A DNA stretch of 64,000 bases, from the NCBI GenBank assembly GCA_030248225.1, contig JASANE010020315.1, positions 1-64,000 on the forward strand, given 5' to 3'. Shown piece by piece: positions 38,158 to 50,168 of this stretch. The translations under genes were made by a program, and so were the position numbers. The notes under the pieces are model-generated. The model was given only the letters and a program-made list of their open reading frames with translations. It was not told the DNA's origin and did not search any database. Each line of letters opens with the position of its first letter. Positions within the stretch are counted from its first letter, which is position 1. This DNA is from Trileptium ribeirensis. Taxonomy: Eukaryota > Nematoda > Enoplea > Enoplida > Thoracostomopsidae.

Positions 38158-41100
38158 GCTGATGTAATATTGTTATTCTACGATTTTATGTCGGTATTGG
38201 AAAGCGCAATTTGGATTTTTTTATTGAAATGTACACTGAGACCACACTAGCTATGCTCGTTCTATTTTCTCTCGCTGCACGAGTAACTAGTTAATGGATG
38301 CTTGCTGTGAAATCAGTATACGCATAAGAAAGCATGATTTTCTTTGAATATGCGCTTTGTGGACAATGACCGAAAACCGTTTAATTTAAATGCAGAAAGT
38401 GAATTTTGTCACCATTTGTCTAAACTATAGCATGCGTGATAAGTCTTTATTTACTGAAACTCTACAGGCTCAAATGACAGTCTTGAAACTATTCTCAAAA
38501 ACGTTCACCAATAGACGATTTAAGGCCAGGGATATGGCAAGTACCCAGCGGCTACTACCATGAATCTTTCATAGGTTCCAAGCTTTGTTTAGACTCTTTT
38601 ACAAACGTGTGTTGATGAAAAATAGTTGACGTTAGGTTACGTTTCTGAAAGCTTGTTCGAATCGTGTTCATCAACGTTCTTACTTGCAAAACAGATGTCA
38701 ACAGCAGTTATATCCACTGAAACAATGCTAAATTGCTGTTATTGCTCCTATTGTCAATCGTTGACCAGAATATGAAAGAGAAAGAAAGGGACATTTTTAA
38801 AAATGTTGGGTTTGAAAGACTCTACTTTATAGAGACTTAAAACCATCATTATTACACTGAGCGATGATGATAATGACGATATGCGATCATAAAAGATATA
38901 ATCATCTTTTCTTTTATCCAGTAAAGGTTCTGTGCGCTTAGAACCGCCGTTTTCTCTAAGTGTCAATTTTAAGAGATTCTCGCATTATTTTTGATGCCGC
39001 GTATCACCGATTCCGTACTATTATTATCGGCTTTTAGTGCATTTCATTATCAGGAGAGTGGTTGTTTTTCTCTATATGTGGTAAACTTATATACTCGCGT
39101 ATTCAATGTAAAGAAATTTTACGTTTGTGAGATAAGGATAACGTGTTGGTCTAAAATACAGATGGTCCGAATTGAGGATAAACTATTTTGCTAATTGATA
39201 TGTTAATATGTGCACTATTCACTACATGCAATCAATTTCTATAATTTAAATCAAGTTTGGCTTGCATTGTTAAGGTTGGAAGTTTCGTGAGTTTCTGCTA
39301 TTAATCTGGGCGCTTATGGATCTTCACAATGGTATTAATCACCGAACAGTGTCCCAATGAAAGCAAAGTGTCGCTACTCGATCGGATATCATTTTAGTAA
39401 GAAATGGTATTTGCTTAGACATATTTTAAAAGTTAGTCTTAGGCTGCAATTACGCTCCAAATCAAATTCTTTGAAATTTTTTTGTCATTAACTTAAAGTC
39501 AAAAAAGCATTCCGCGATTTATTACAGTGTTACTTTGTCAATTTAGAAATTATCAGCTCACTAGCCATGAAATTTGACTCCATAATCGTTGTTTCAATGA
39601 TGAAGAGCGATAGGTGTCAGCTAATGACAAATTAAGACTCAAATTAATTTAAAGAGCTTCATCATAATGCTTCATCTTTAATTTGAACGCATAACTACTT
39701 AGCGTGAGAAAGGTCATGTAAGCTGAACCCCTGGAAATGATTGCAAAAGACCTAGCACTTTTTGGACTCTCGACTTTGGAATTTTTTATCTGGTTGTTTC
39801 TTCTAGCTGTAGTCAAATCTCTAACTCTGCTAGCTAATTTTATTTTCTACAAAATGCCCTATTTAGGTTCGGTTCTTATTCAAGCGTTATCCTACTTCGT
39901 CATTGATAAATCCGCGGGAGAGGGCGGTTATCCTTCGCATTAAAGAGTTCTTCTGTCTAATTGTTTCGAGAATAGGTTAGATTAAGAAATATACACGGCA
40001 ACAACGGCGACCTCAGTACTTGATTTGCTTTGCCGGATTTATAATTACTAATTACGTAAACACGGTGTCGCAATATAGTGACTGAATATTAGCAACTTAT
40101 CTTTTCGTTTAGCGCATGTTTGCAGTTTATAGCTGGTACATAAACATCTATTGAATCTTATGTTTTATATGCATTTGGACACATCCGCCAATATGTAAAT
40201 CGATTTCGACTTCTATATAGCGATGTGACGCAAATCTGCTAATATATTTTGATCGTTTTTCGTTGTAAAAATGGCTTTACTACACCGCAGTCTCTGCGCC
40301 CTGCCACGTTTTAGAATTCCATCTCAGTTCTTTTATCGGCCGCTGCAGCGATATTTTTCGGCTCTGATTGAACTAATATTATACACAGATAAATAATTAT
40401 TATTGCTATATTTTGTGATCATCTGGGCTTAACGAACGCACAATATGTAACGAACAGACACACAAATATACAAATGGATATTAATCCATACACATGCATT
40501 TATACATATTGACATACGAGCAACCTCGTATGTCTCCTTCAAGATTATATAAAATGGTTCAGCTGTTCGTAGCTACACAATATTAAGTCGAACTTTCCGC
40601 TTTTCTCGGCAAAATGCATCATGCTTAGCGTTATTGTACTAATTGGACGTTGGTACAGTTGTTCTTGGCGGTGGTTTTTGTAGTTTTATCATATGGTAGC
40701 AACAGCTTTAAGATGAGCTAAAACTATATTCGACAGGTATATTTAAAAATGTAGCTTCCATATTGGTCGTCGATAGGCTTTTCAGAATCGTTTGAACCCT
40801 CTGCTCTAAGCTGTTCTTTTTTAACGTTATAACGTACCGCCCCTCAGGGTTACTTGGGGGGTTTTTACTTTGCAACCATCATATTAATATGCTGATTTGC
40901 CTTTAACAAGTCGTGAATGCCCACCAGTCTAAATTTTGTGGTGACGCCTTAGTTTTACATAACGTGTTGTGGATGTATTTGTTCATTATTAACTTTGTTT
41001 ATTAAACGTTAGAACGTAAACATAAACCGTTGCATACAGTCTGCATTCTCAGATTACGATACCAATTTTATTTTAAATAATCATTTGTATTTTGACTCTG

Positions 41101-41610
41101 CAAACGCTGTATAGAGAAAATGCTGAAGAAGTTTACGTTGTATTACCATTTTAATATTATTATGCCTGGTGGAACACGTGAACATAATACACATCAGCGC
41201 TACTTATGGCTTCCAAGTTTAATGCACCTTCAATCCGTAGTAAACTACGCTATGGTAATTGTGTCAAATATAACATAATTAACGGAATACTAAATATGTA
41301 TATAAACTAAATAATAATAAATTAACAATTTAGTGCAAAATATATATGCATATTATGCAAATTGTATTGCAAAATAGTACATGATCAAGAGAAATATATT
41401 TAAATTAAATTTTGTGTGGAAAATGAAGGCTTGATCAGGACACGTAATTAATCCATGGTGATTTGATTTACATTTGCTGCATGTGTGTGTCAAGATACAA
41501 ATTTTGGACAGCTCAATTTTGCAACCACTTATTGCGATTACCATTGCTTTACAACTACGCTCGTAGTGTGTACTCGGCCAATCTGTATCTACACTTTTTC
41601 TGCTACAAAT

Positions 41611-41940
41611 GGTAAGCTCAAATTATTAATACCATGCCTTCATAACGGAAATGAGCATGAAGATACTTTTTGGGATGCTTAACGTTAGTCTTCATATAAC
41701 TCGCATACATATTCGGCCTTATTTATTTAAGCTTAAATTATTTAATACCATTCCTGTATAACGGAAATGAGTATGAAGATACTTTTTTGAACGCTTAACG
41801 TTAGTCTTCATATATCTCGCATACATAGTCGGCCTTATTTATTTTAAGCTTAAATTATTAATACCATTCCTACATAATGAAAATGAGTATGAAGGTTGGT
41901 CTTCATACATAGTCTGCCTTATATATTTAAGTTTTCACAG
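41611..41940. repeat. Tandem repeat, ~119-bp unit, about 3 copies
   Basis: AAGCTTAAATTATTAATACC-type starts at about 41610, 41729 and 41847, each followed by CATAA.GGAAATGAG.ATGAAG. The first two continue to GATACTTTTT and CTTAACGTTAGTCTTCATAT. The third copy lacks about 30 bases. Confidence 0.88.
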
Positions 41941-42334
41941 AGTTTAAATGCCCAAAATTTTATCACGAGCCAGATATTAGCTTTTGTGGTTTATTCAGCC
42001 AAAGCTACTTGCCAAGTCCTTATTTTAGATTGCTTTTGATGAGCACCTTATGATAAAATTTGGTAAATCTCACGAAACACCAATGAAACGTGCCGAACCA
42101 AAAACATGGTAATCAGATAAGTTTAACATTATTGAAAACGTGCACGAATAAAATTGCGGATTTTATTGATCATGAAAGCATTTACGCAAGACTTTGGGGA
42201 AGTGACCTACATTTTCCCATAATGGACTTTTATTTAGTAGAATTTTTCAAATTATCATTCCTTTTGTCAACGTCGATGTGTTCACACTCTTTCTAATTGC
42301 AACAATAACTGCTGTTCCGTAGTTTAACTTTTAT

Positions 42335-42770
42335 TAGATACGATTTATTTGATATTTTGGGATATTATTAAATATCACTTCCAAATGATTAATATTTGAA
42401 ATCGTTCAAATTATATAAGAATTGCATAAATGATGGCAAAACAATTGTGTAATTCTTCTACGATTTAACTGATATTTTTTTGGATATTGCAAAATATTTC
42501 AAATGATCGAATTGTATAGAACAGTTTGCACAAATACCGGCATAACAATTGCGTAATTATGCTGCGTTTTATCTAATATTTTTGAAATATTACAAATTTA
42601 TTATTTTATATTTAAATTGAAGAAAAATTACACAAATGCTGATATAACAATTGTGCAGTATTTATAGGATTTATATAAGATATTGCACAATCTTATGGAA
42701 ATTTGTCATGTCGCAGAAGGATTACACAAATGCCACAGCATTTGTGTCTTCTACGATTTTTTTATTTTAT
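42335..42770. repeat. Degenerate ~105-120-bp tandem repeat, about 4 copies
   Basis: GATTTA..TGATATTTTTGGATATT recurs near 42341, 42461, 42564 and 42668, interleaved with CACAAAT.C.GGCA.AACAATTG. These imperfect units are an old array ending about 600 bp before the next channel exon. Confidence 0.7.
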
Positions 42771-43379
42771 TTTTGGACATAATTCCATAGGATGTCAAAT
42801 TGATCAAGTCTGGGTTGTACTTATAAAGCGGCTTACGAAAACCATTGAGTTATTCAGGAGCTGATGCTCGGCTTGTTAAGGTACCTCCCAAAGGAAATGA
42901 ACAACAAAATACATGCAGATGCTGCAAACCCAGTAAATACAGTTCACAATGTCAGCTGTCCACAGTTGCGGATAGTGGGCGTTAAAAGGATGGGACACGT
43001 CGTTATATATAGTAGCTCACCGGTGACCCTCATACTGTGGACCTGTGGATTCTTTAGGAAGCCAAAAAGGCTACATTCTAACACAACCGTTATTGCCGAG
43101 CTACACATTCAGCGTAGATAAAAGAAATATATACCCAATTATGTTGTTTATTTATTTGACTATTTGTTTGTTTGCTGATGATCACTTATTTACTTAAAAT
43201 TTTATTGAACGATTTTAATGCAGTGGAGAGTGGTTTTATCTTATGATTTATGGGCAAATTAGTTTAAGCTAAAATAAAGGCTTTTACAGTAGTAATATCT
43301 TTTACAGTGACTTTTTCTTCTCAAAAGCTTTACCATACGCTCACTCTAGTTAGGTACTAACTGGTTTACCTTTTTTCAG
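42771..43379 (+). other. 3' end of intron 1 with splice acceptor
   Basis: The acceptor tract ACCTTTTTTCAG ends at 43379. TACTAAC at 43355-43361 is a good branch-point candidate, about 20 bases upstream of the AG. Confidence 0.6.
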
Positions 43380-43556
43380 GTTCTCTCATTAGGTGCTGAT
43401 GTGCTTCCAGAATACAAAATCCAGCCAGCACGTATTCATCATTGTACAATACTCCACTATTCACCATTTAAAGCAGTCTGGGATTGGCTTATATTACTGC
43501 TTGTTATCTACACAGCAATATTTACGCCGTACGTAGCCGCATTTCTGCTAAGAGAG
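43380..43556 (+). CDS. ERG-type potassium channel exon: pre-S1 linker and S1
   Basis: 59 codons in phase 0 at both ends. The translation begins [15 protein letters not shown] and continues [18 protein letters not shown], then [18 protein letters not shown]. This is the strongly conserved ERG block just before and through transmembrane segment S1, nearly identical to vertebrate ERG. Differences are PA for AP and HHC for HRW before TILHYSPF. The donor GTGAGC starts at 43557. Joining directly to the previous exon gives ...EIRAK-VLSLGAD, lacking the three residues (VTQ) that precede VLSLGAD in vertebrate ERG. Confidence 0.98.
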
Positions 43557-44849
43557 GTGAGCGATTTGATATAATTTTTAACGCTTATTCTATATCTTTT
43601 ACTACCTCTTCCATTTCAATGGAGATTGTTTTTGTAGGCTTTAAGCCTAAGCTGACCTGGCAATGATCTCGTTTTTGTCAGCAACTGTAATAGTGTCATA
43701 TCGGACCAGCCTACCTTAAATTTTCGATAATGACGACCACTATGATCTATTAGGTTTACTATACTTGTTGGTTTTTATTTAAATTTCAAAACTAAATGTG
43801 CAGTTTGCACACTGTTCTTACTTGCAACGTTTATGTTCATAGAATTTCTGCAAGCTTTGCCATAATTATGTTATATTCAATACGCCATTAGCCCTTAGTG
43901 CACTAAACTGGGAAGAAAACACTATTTTTATATTAAATCAACAAATTTATATATAAAAGAATGATAGTTCATAAAGTAGAAGACATATAGTCTCTTAATT
44001 GCGGTTTTTACTACTTTTCACTATGTCCAAGTATAAGATGCACCGCGTACAGTCAAAACGTTATTGCATTCGTTTGTGAATTATGACATATAAAGTATTA
44101 ATATATTGTCATTTCTATTAGATAACTAGGCTTCAGTATCTTTGTTTTAGGTTTTTTTTTTCATTTTTTCGCAAATAAAATTAGTTAAAGTCATTTTTAC
44201 CATAAGCGTAATTTCGTCAATGTAGAAGCCTCTGTATATCTCAAATATCGCAAAAATTTGTGTTTACCCCGATTTATGGTAAATCAATGATACTGCTCAA
44301 ATTTGGCTTTGCAGTGCGTCATCGCACTGTTTTATTGCTTTATACGATTGTAAAAAGAAAATAATTTTTTCTTATTCAAAATGTTCGATTAATGTTTACC
44401 AAAAAGCTACACCATTACATTTATAACTGGCGCCATAATACTTTCCTGTTTTGAATGACGTCAAAAAATTTTATTACCACCAACAAGACCGTGAATTGTC
44501 ATAAATTTAAGCCTTACTCGTAACTGAAGCCAGTTTATTCCGAAACACTAACATTCACATTGTTGGATTTCTGGTGTGCGTAATAGTCATTTTTTTAAAT
44601 ACACCCTGTAAGCATCAATAAATTACCCTAAAGTTTCAAAACGCATAAGGAACAGTAGTTAGTAAATAAAGAGCAAAATATACAAATTATACACAAGGGA
44701 ATATGCCATAATTTTTGTTGCAATGCAAATAGAAGTAGTCAACAATACAATATGAAATTGAGATGATTAGATATGTTAAAAAATTATAATTACAAAACAG
44801 AACATATTAAGAAAAATTACATTTCCCGAATCCATTCGAAAATAGTAAG

Positions 44850-46015
44850 GGCGATGTTAAAGATGTAATGCCTTTCAGGTTCGGGTTTTTTTGAACCGAA
44901 TAGTTAAGTGCTCTAGCGTTATGAGCATTATATAATTCCTAATTGTAGCGTTGTCCGTTGACTGTTTCGCCAATGGAAAAATTATCTGGGCTTCCGTGTC
45001 GATTACAGCTCTGACTATGTTGGTAAATAGCTGAATTACTATGTCTTAGATTGTTCAGTTTTGGCGTGTACGGGCTGATATTCTTATATGTTCCTGGACA
45101 TGGAGATCTTGGTCGCAAGGTGTCGGTGGGTTGAATCAACATAGTCTGCTTTATAAGCGCAACAATTAAATTAATATACGGCACAGGATTTTGTACCATT
45201 TAAAATTTTATCCTTAAAAGCCAAGCTTAAAGAAAAAATTTCAAAGTCAATGTAAAACTTATGGATCGAGAATTGTGATTTCAACAAAGTCGCAATCGTT
45301 TTTTAGTTTCCTTGTATGGACTCCTAAGAACGCCAATTTTAACACAAACGTGAAAGTTTCACTTTGATTTTGGTCCTCACTTTCGGTATCAAAAGTTAGG
45401 TTGACCTAGCGGAGTTGTTAATGTCGACTCATTTTCGGTTTGAAGAAAAACATTTTGATTGAAATGTCAATCAATCTTGATGAAAGAACATTATTTAGGA
45501 ATATACTTCAAAGAAACTGTATTTCGAAATGTACAACTTTAAAGTTCCATTCAATGTAGATTGCACTGAGTAACAGACAGTTGAACAGTTCTGCTTTGTA
45601 CTGTGGAAAAATGCATGAACCGAACTGTATGAGGAGTCCTGTGAATGTGCATTTGCTGTATGTGGAAGTTACTAATTTTCGTGTCAGTATTCTACATGTT
45701 GATGTCTAGAAATGGATAGCTGTTGTTGGACTGTAATTTAACAGTAAATTTAATCGGAGGATGTCGTGCGTTCCGAAATTGCAAAAATTGTGTTGCAGTC
45801 AAAAACTGTAAATGTATCGTCGACATAGTTGCGAAAGAATTTTGGTCTGAATTTTTGACGACATTATGCAAGCCATTTTAGTTCAAACTTACACAAAAAG
45901 ATGTTAGCCATTGTTGGGGCTAATACCGAGCACATTACGACGCTGTCGATGTGCTCGTACAGCCCACCGTTGAATTGAAATTGTTGAGATGTTTTGTACG
46001 CATAGGCTTAGGGCC
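44850..46015 (-). mobile_element. Decayed Penelope-like element (RT plus GIY-YIG endonuclease remnants)
   Basis: On the minus strand from about 46000 the reading is FNGGLYEHIDSVVMCS, then MANIFL, an in-frame TAA (45864-45866), and YVDDTFTVF (45810-45830). A stop-riddled stretch then gives SNNSYPFLDIN (near 45700-45728) and, with another frame change, SIFLNN and LIDISIKMFFFKP (near 45430-45500). An open frame at 44939-45199 holds SNSAIYQHSQSC and DNFSI, resembling the end of the GIY-YIG nuclease domain of Penelope-like elements. Order and spacing fit the RT half, linker and C-terminal endonuclease. It is inactive, with several stops and frameshifts. The 5' part of the RT is missing, and no terminal repeats were seen. 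Confidence 0.82.
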
Positions 46016-46504
46016 GCCTGGTTAAAAATTTTGAGTTACATGTGATTCAGATTTAACAGTTACATATAAGGAGCCGAATGTTGGTACCAGCTTCATATAT
46101 GAAGTATATAAATAAATGGTGTACTGTTCAATCAAACCACAGATTAGCAGCTAGTCACCTTCCGATTATTGTATAATACATTTAATTAATAGTTAATCAA
46201 ACTATTCATTGCTGTATATAAAATGATCGTTAGTGATAGTATCAAATGGTGTCGTTTGAATAAATTGAAGCGGACGTTGGAGGTAGTCCTGAACACCCAG
46301 TCCGTATTGTCCTAGGGTGAAGATGTCTGGCCGGGCCGGGCCACAGATTTTGAAATTAGTTCGAAGCTCAAGATACAAGTAGAAACAATTACAATGCAAA
46401 ACATACACATTGCACGCATATTGAATTTGTACGTGAATCGTTATATTATCTTAAATTGGAGTGCACTTAATCTTTAACGACCGAGCTAGTTTGTGTATTG
46501 CACA

Positions 46505-46760
46505 ATTTGCGGCTAGTGCGCCAAGCTCAAGCCAACCTATTCGGGGTTCGACTTAGCATGGCATAAAAAGTTTTCTCAAGGCTTTTTCTGCTACGTCCCT
46601 CCAAGTCTCCTTGGGGGTAGCAGCTATCAAGTCGCAAATAGTCAGTGAGGCAGTCACCGTTGGTTCTTATTGCTGATTTAATCTGATTGGTTGTTTGCGA
46701 TTTGGTCGCCATTACTTCCCCTCCGCCCTCAACAAAAACACTGGATATACCTTGGGCTAA
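46505..46760 (+). repeat. Probable tRNA-derived SINE with body
   Basis: An A-box-like TAGTGCGCCAA (46514-46524) and a B box GGTTCGACTT (46546-46555) are followed by a less AT-rich body up to about 46757. The 143-codon minus-strand frame across this region is best explained as a read-through of the SINE body. Confidence 0.45.
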
Positions 46761-47150
46761 ACGTAAAAAGAATTTATTATTATTGAAAAAGTAATTATAA
46801 CCATAAGCTATATGTTCACGAACACGCAACGTATACAAATTACGATCGGGACACAGATATTTCAGATATATTACTGTACATTTATGTATGCTAATTACAT
46901 AGGTACATATAGAAGGCATTTTAAAAAAGCCAAGATGCTGAAAGTTTCGTACCATCATTTAAAATTTCGGCTTATATTTCTTTCATAAAATGAATCCACG
47001 CTCACGCATATCCTGTTGTGTATGATACTGAGTCGATTTCACCGGACTTGCACAAATAACACCAAATTGCACACACAAAACTAGCACATTTAGTTTTAAA
47101 TGTGGTCAATGTTTGACTGCAAAACGAAACGCTAAAAAGATTACAAAAAT

Positions 47151-47627
47151 AAAGGATCATGCTCACGTTACAGCATTCAACCAAATAGGTCGTTAGAAAA
47201 TGTAAAGGATAATGCCCACGTTACAGCATTTAACCAAATAGGTCGTTAGAAAATGTAAAGGATAATGCCCACGTTACAGCATTCAACCAAATAGGTCGTT
47301 AGAAAATGTAAAGGATCATGCTCACGTTACAGCATTCAACCAAATAGGTCGTTAGAAAATGTAAAGGATAATGCCCACGTTACAGCATTTAACCAAATAG
47401 GTCATTAGAAAATGTAAAGGATCATGCTCACGTTACAGCATTCAACCAAATAGGTCGTTAGAAAATCTAAAGGATCATGCTCACGTTACAGCATTTAACC
47501 AAATAGGTCGTTAGAAAATGTAAAGGATCATGCTCACGTTACGGCATTCAACCAAATAGGTCGTTAGAAAATGTAAAGGATCACGCTCACGTTACGGCAT
47601 TCAACCAAATAGGTCGTTAGAAAATGT
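47151..47627. repeat. Minisatellite, 53-bp unit, 9 copies
   Basis: AAAGGATCATGCTCACGTTA begins units at 47151, 47204, 47257, 47310, 47363, 47416, 47469, 47522 and 47575, all exactly 53 bp apart. Two main subtypes (ATCATGCTCACG and ATAATGCCCACG) are mixed. There are no unique spacers, so it is not a CRISPR-like array. Confidence 0.97.
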
Positions 47628-48410
47628 CAATGACAGTTTACAGGCAAAACTTTCTCTGCACATTAAAAAGTCAAATAATAGATATAGTATAGACTGCAGC
47701 AAATTGACTGACTGAATGATATTCTGTTGACATAGGTGAATCGTAGATTTTAAACTACCGATTATCGATGATATCGATTAATGACAATATCAGATGACAC
47801 CGATTATTTGCCAATAAATCGGTACTTCACTAAAATAAATACGAATTACAGGGCAATATATATTATTATAAATAATTAGGATTTACTTATAATACCAAAT
47901 GAATAAATTTGCAAAGATAAAATGAGTATTTTGGTTGCTAGCTTCCGTGCCGAATAGAAATTATAGTTTGGACGACGAAGAGCATACACAAAATTTTGCT
48001 TTTGTTTTATTCCCCAACCAACCCGAACGTTTTTACACAATATAATATGGCGTTTTTTCATGTTGCCAGCAGTGGTTAAGCGGCACCAATTTGACATTGA
48101 TTTATAACACGGTGTTTTGGTATAGAATTAAGCGACATCAACGCTGAACAATATACGATTTTGCACAATAGAAAAATTGGGCAGTTTTTTTCGGTGGTGT
48201 GATTACGGCATGTATGTTGTTCTACACAAGAGCCAGAAACGAGAGGTATTATGTATATGATATTGTCAGCAGCGAATAAAAAGAAACTTTCCTATTGTTA
48301 GGGAACTAAAAACGTTGACCTAAACCAATGCCAAAACGTCCCTGGCAATTTCCAAAATATTGATGATTTATTGACTGGCAATATATATTGTATCACCGTT
48401 GTATGCTTTG

Positions 48411-48833
48411 CAAAATATAAACACAATGTTAGCAAAATCAGTCATAATATATATTGATAAAGCAATGCCGTATAGGGAAGATATTGCACCAAATAGTGGT
48501 ATATACTGACCGTAAATTAAGCAATACATGTTTTAATTTAGTGCTTCGAGTCGGAAGGCAATAAATGGCTTGTCCATAATTGCGATGTTTTGAGTTTCGG
48601 TGATACCACATCCTTATGTAATCTTCAAAATATAAACACAATGTTAGCAAAATTAGTCATAATATGTATGGATAAAGCAATGCCGTATGGGGAAGATATT
48701 GCACAAAAAAGTGCCATATACTGGCCGTAAATTAAACAATATACCTTTTAATTTAGTGCTACAAGTCGGAAGGCAATAAATGGCTTGTCCATAATTGCGC
48801 TATTTCGAGTTTTGGTGATAGCACATCCTTATC
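48411..48833. repeat. Tandem duplication, 215-bp unit, 2 copies
   Basis: CAAAATATAAACACAATGTT starts at 48411 and 48626. The copies share AAAGCAATGCCGTAT, GGAAGATATTGCAC, GTCGGAAGGCAATAAATGGC and CACATCCTTAT in order, with roughly a tenth of positions changed. Confidence 0.92.
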
Positions 48834-49872
48834 ATGCAGTCTTAACGGACAAATACAATTTAAACATACTGACGTCAGTAGTTATGATATGCAGCAAAGA
48901 CAAAGTGTTTCTGGCTTTTTAATACACTCATTACCATATGACTTTGTACAGGTTTGGGCTGTGAGACTAATAAAAGCAAAGTTTGTTTTAAAATTATGTA
49001 ATGTCCAAAACTAAAACGTTCTTAAAAAGATTTTAGAATACATAACGTGATGTACGATTATTAACAATTTATATAACCCTCAAAGATGTTCGCTTACTCC
49101 GGACCGATGCAGCTGTAATAAATTTGTCACACCAAAAGTTTTTGAGTACGACACCGCTAACTTATGCAAATCTGTATACATTTTTGTCTACAATTTTCAA
49201 GATCAATACGTCGAACAGTATCCAAAATATATACAGTAGAGTGTTCTTATAGTGAATGCACTACAGTAAAAAAACTTGTATAGTCAAATATTCGCTGGCC
49301 AAATTGTGTATAATGAAATAAATATGTTTACCGCCATGCAATAACGTGCAAAACATCCCGCAGGAACGTCAGTGTAATTCATGTCAATTTTATCAATTCC
49401 GAATCGGTTGATGGAGTATAAAAAATACAGGTAGCAAACACTCAGTATATATATCATAGCTGCAGAATTTGGTTGTTCCGGATGGGGTCGGATAGAATAG
49501 GATGCAATGGAATTACAAAACGTATTTCATCGGACTGGTCTTAAGAAGAGGACGCCTTAGGATTGAGTCTTTACATTTTGCACTGACCAAAATACACTGA
49601 TGTACTATATACACCACATTCGATCGTTTACCAAGAAAATCTTCGTATAGTTTTATTTTACAAGTGTTGACGTCTCCGCACCAACGTGATCTGATATCGC
49701 GCAGTTTCGGAAACGACTACGAGCGGACGAGCTACGCCTTATATGATCGATGCAAACATTGTTTTTAAACCACTCTGTTCTGCACTTGATCAAATTAATA
49801 ATCGCTTGGTATAATTATACCATTCGTTCTAAAATGGTAAACATCCTGGTTAAAATAGGCGTTTGTATCTAA

Positions 49873-50168
49873 AGGCGTGTTCACACGCTCAAACTTTTTA
49901 CTGAAATGTTGAGCTCAAAGTTTGAGCTCAAAATTTGATCAAATTTTGAAAGTGATTTTGAAATTAAAATAGCGACGTTTCAAAATTTGAGATCAAAATT
50001 TGAGCTCAAACTTTTTCAGGCAATGTATTTCATCGATGATTGGCTAAACCCATATTGTTGAAAAGTTTGAGCAGTGTTCGCATGATCAAACTTACCAAAA
50101 ATGCAAAAAAGATGCTTTCAAATTTTGATCAAAATTTGAGCAAACAGTTTGAGTGTGTGAACACGCCT
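49873..50168. mobile_element. 296-bp MITE, probably PIF/Harbinger-type
   Basis: The left end AGGCGTGTTCACACGCTCAA and the reverse complement of the right end, AGGCGTGTTCACACACTCAA, are near-perfect inverted repeats. TAA flanks both ends (49870-49872 and 50169-50171), a 3-bp TWA-type duplication as used by PIF/Harbinger elements. The inside is packed with TTTGAGCTCAAA and GATCAAAATTTGA palindromes and has no coding frame. The superfamily call rests on the 3-bp duplication alone. Confidence 0.8.

Larger units (their letters stand above)
8333..43379 (+). other. Intron 1 of the ERG channel gene (about 35 kb)
   Basis: It begins GTAAGT at 8333 and ends TTTTTTCAG at 43379; both flanking exons are in phase 0. 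It is filled with transposon fossils and minisatellites listed separately. Stretches where I see nothing definite are 8333-12354, 12549-14118, 14606-15781, 24535-26640 (except (GTTT)n at 26036-26054), 31818-34786, 34842-35231, 35262-38047 and 38158-41610. Confidence 0.9.

Noticed and set aside
40538..40563. TATATAAAAT followed by TTCAGC as a second promoter
   Set aside because: The initiator match is weak and spacing is too short for a convincing core promoter.
47151..47627. CRISPR-like array
   Set aside because: Units are contiguous 53-bp repeats with no unique spacers, in an animal genome.
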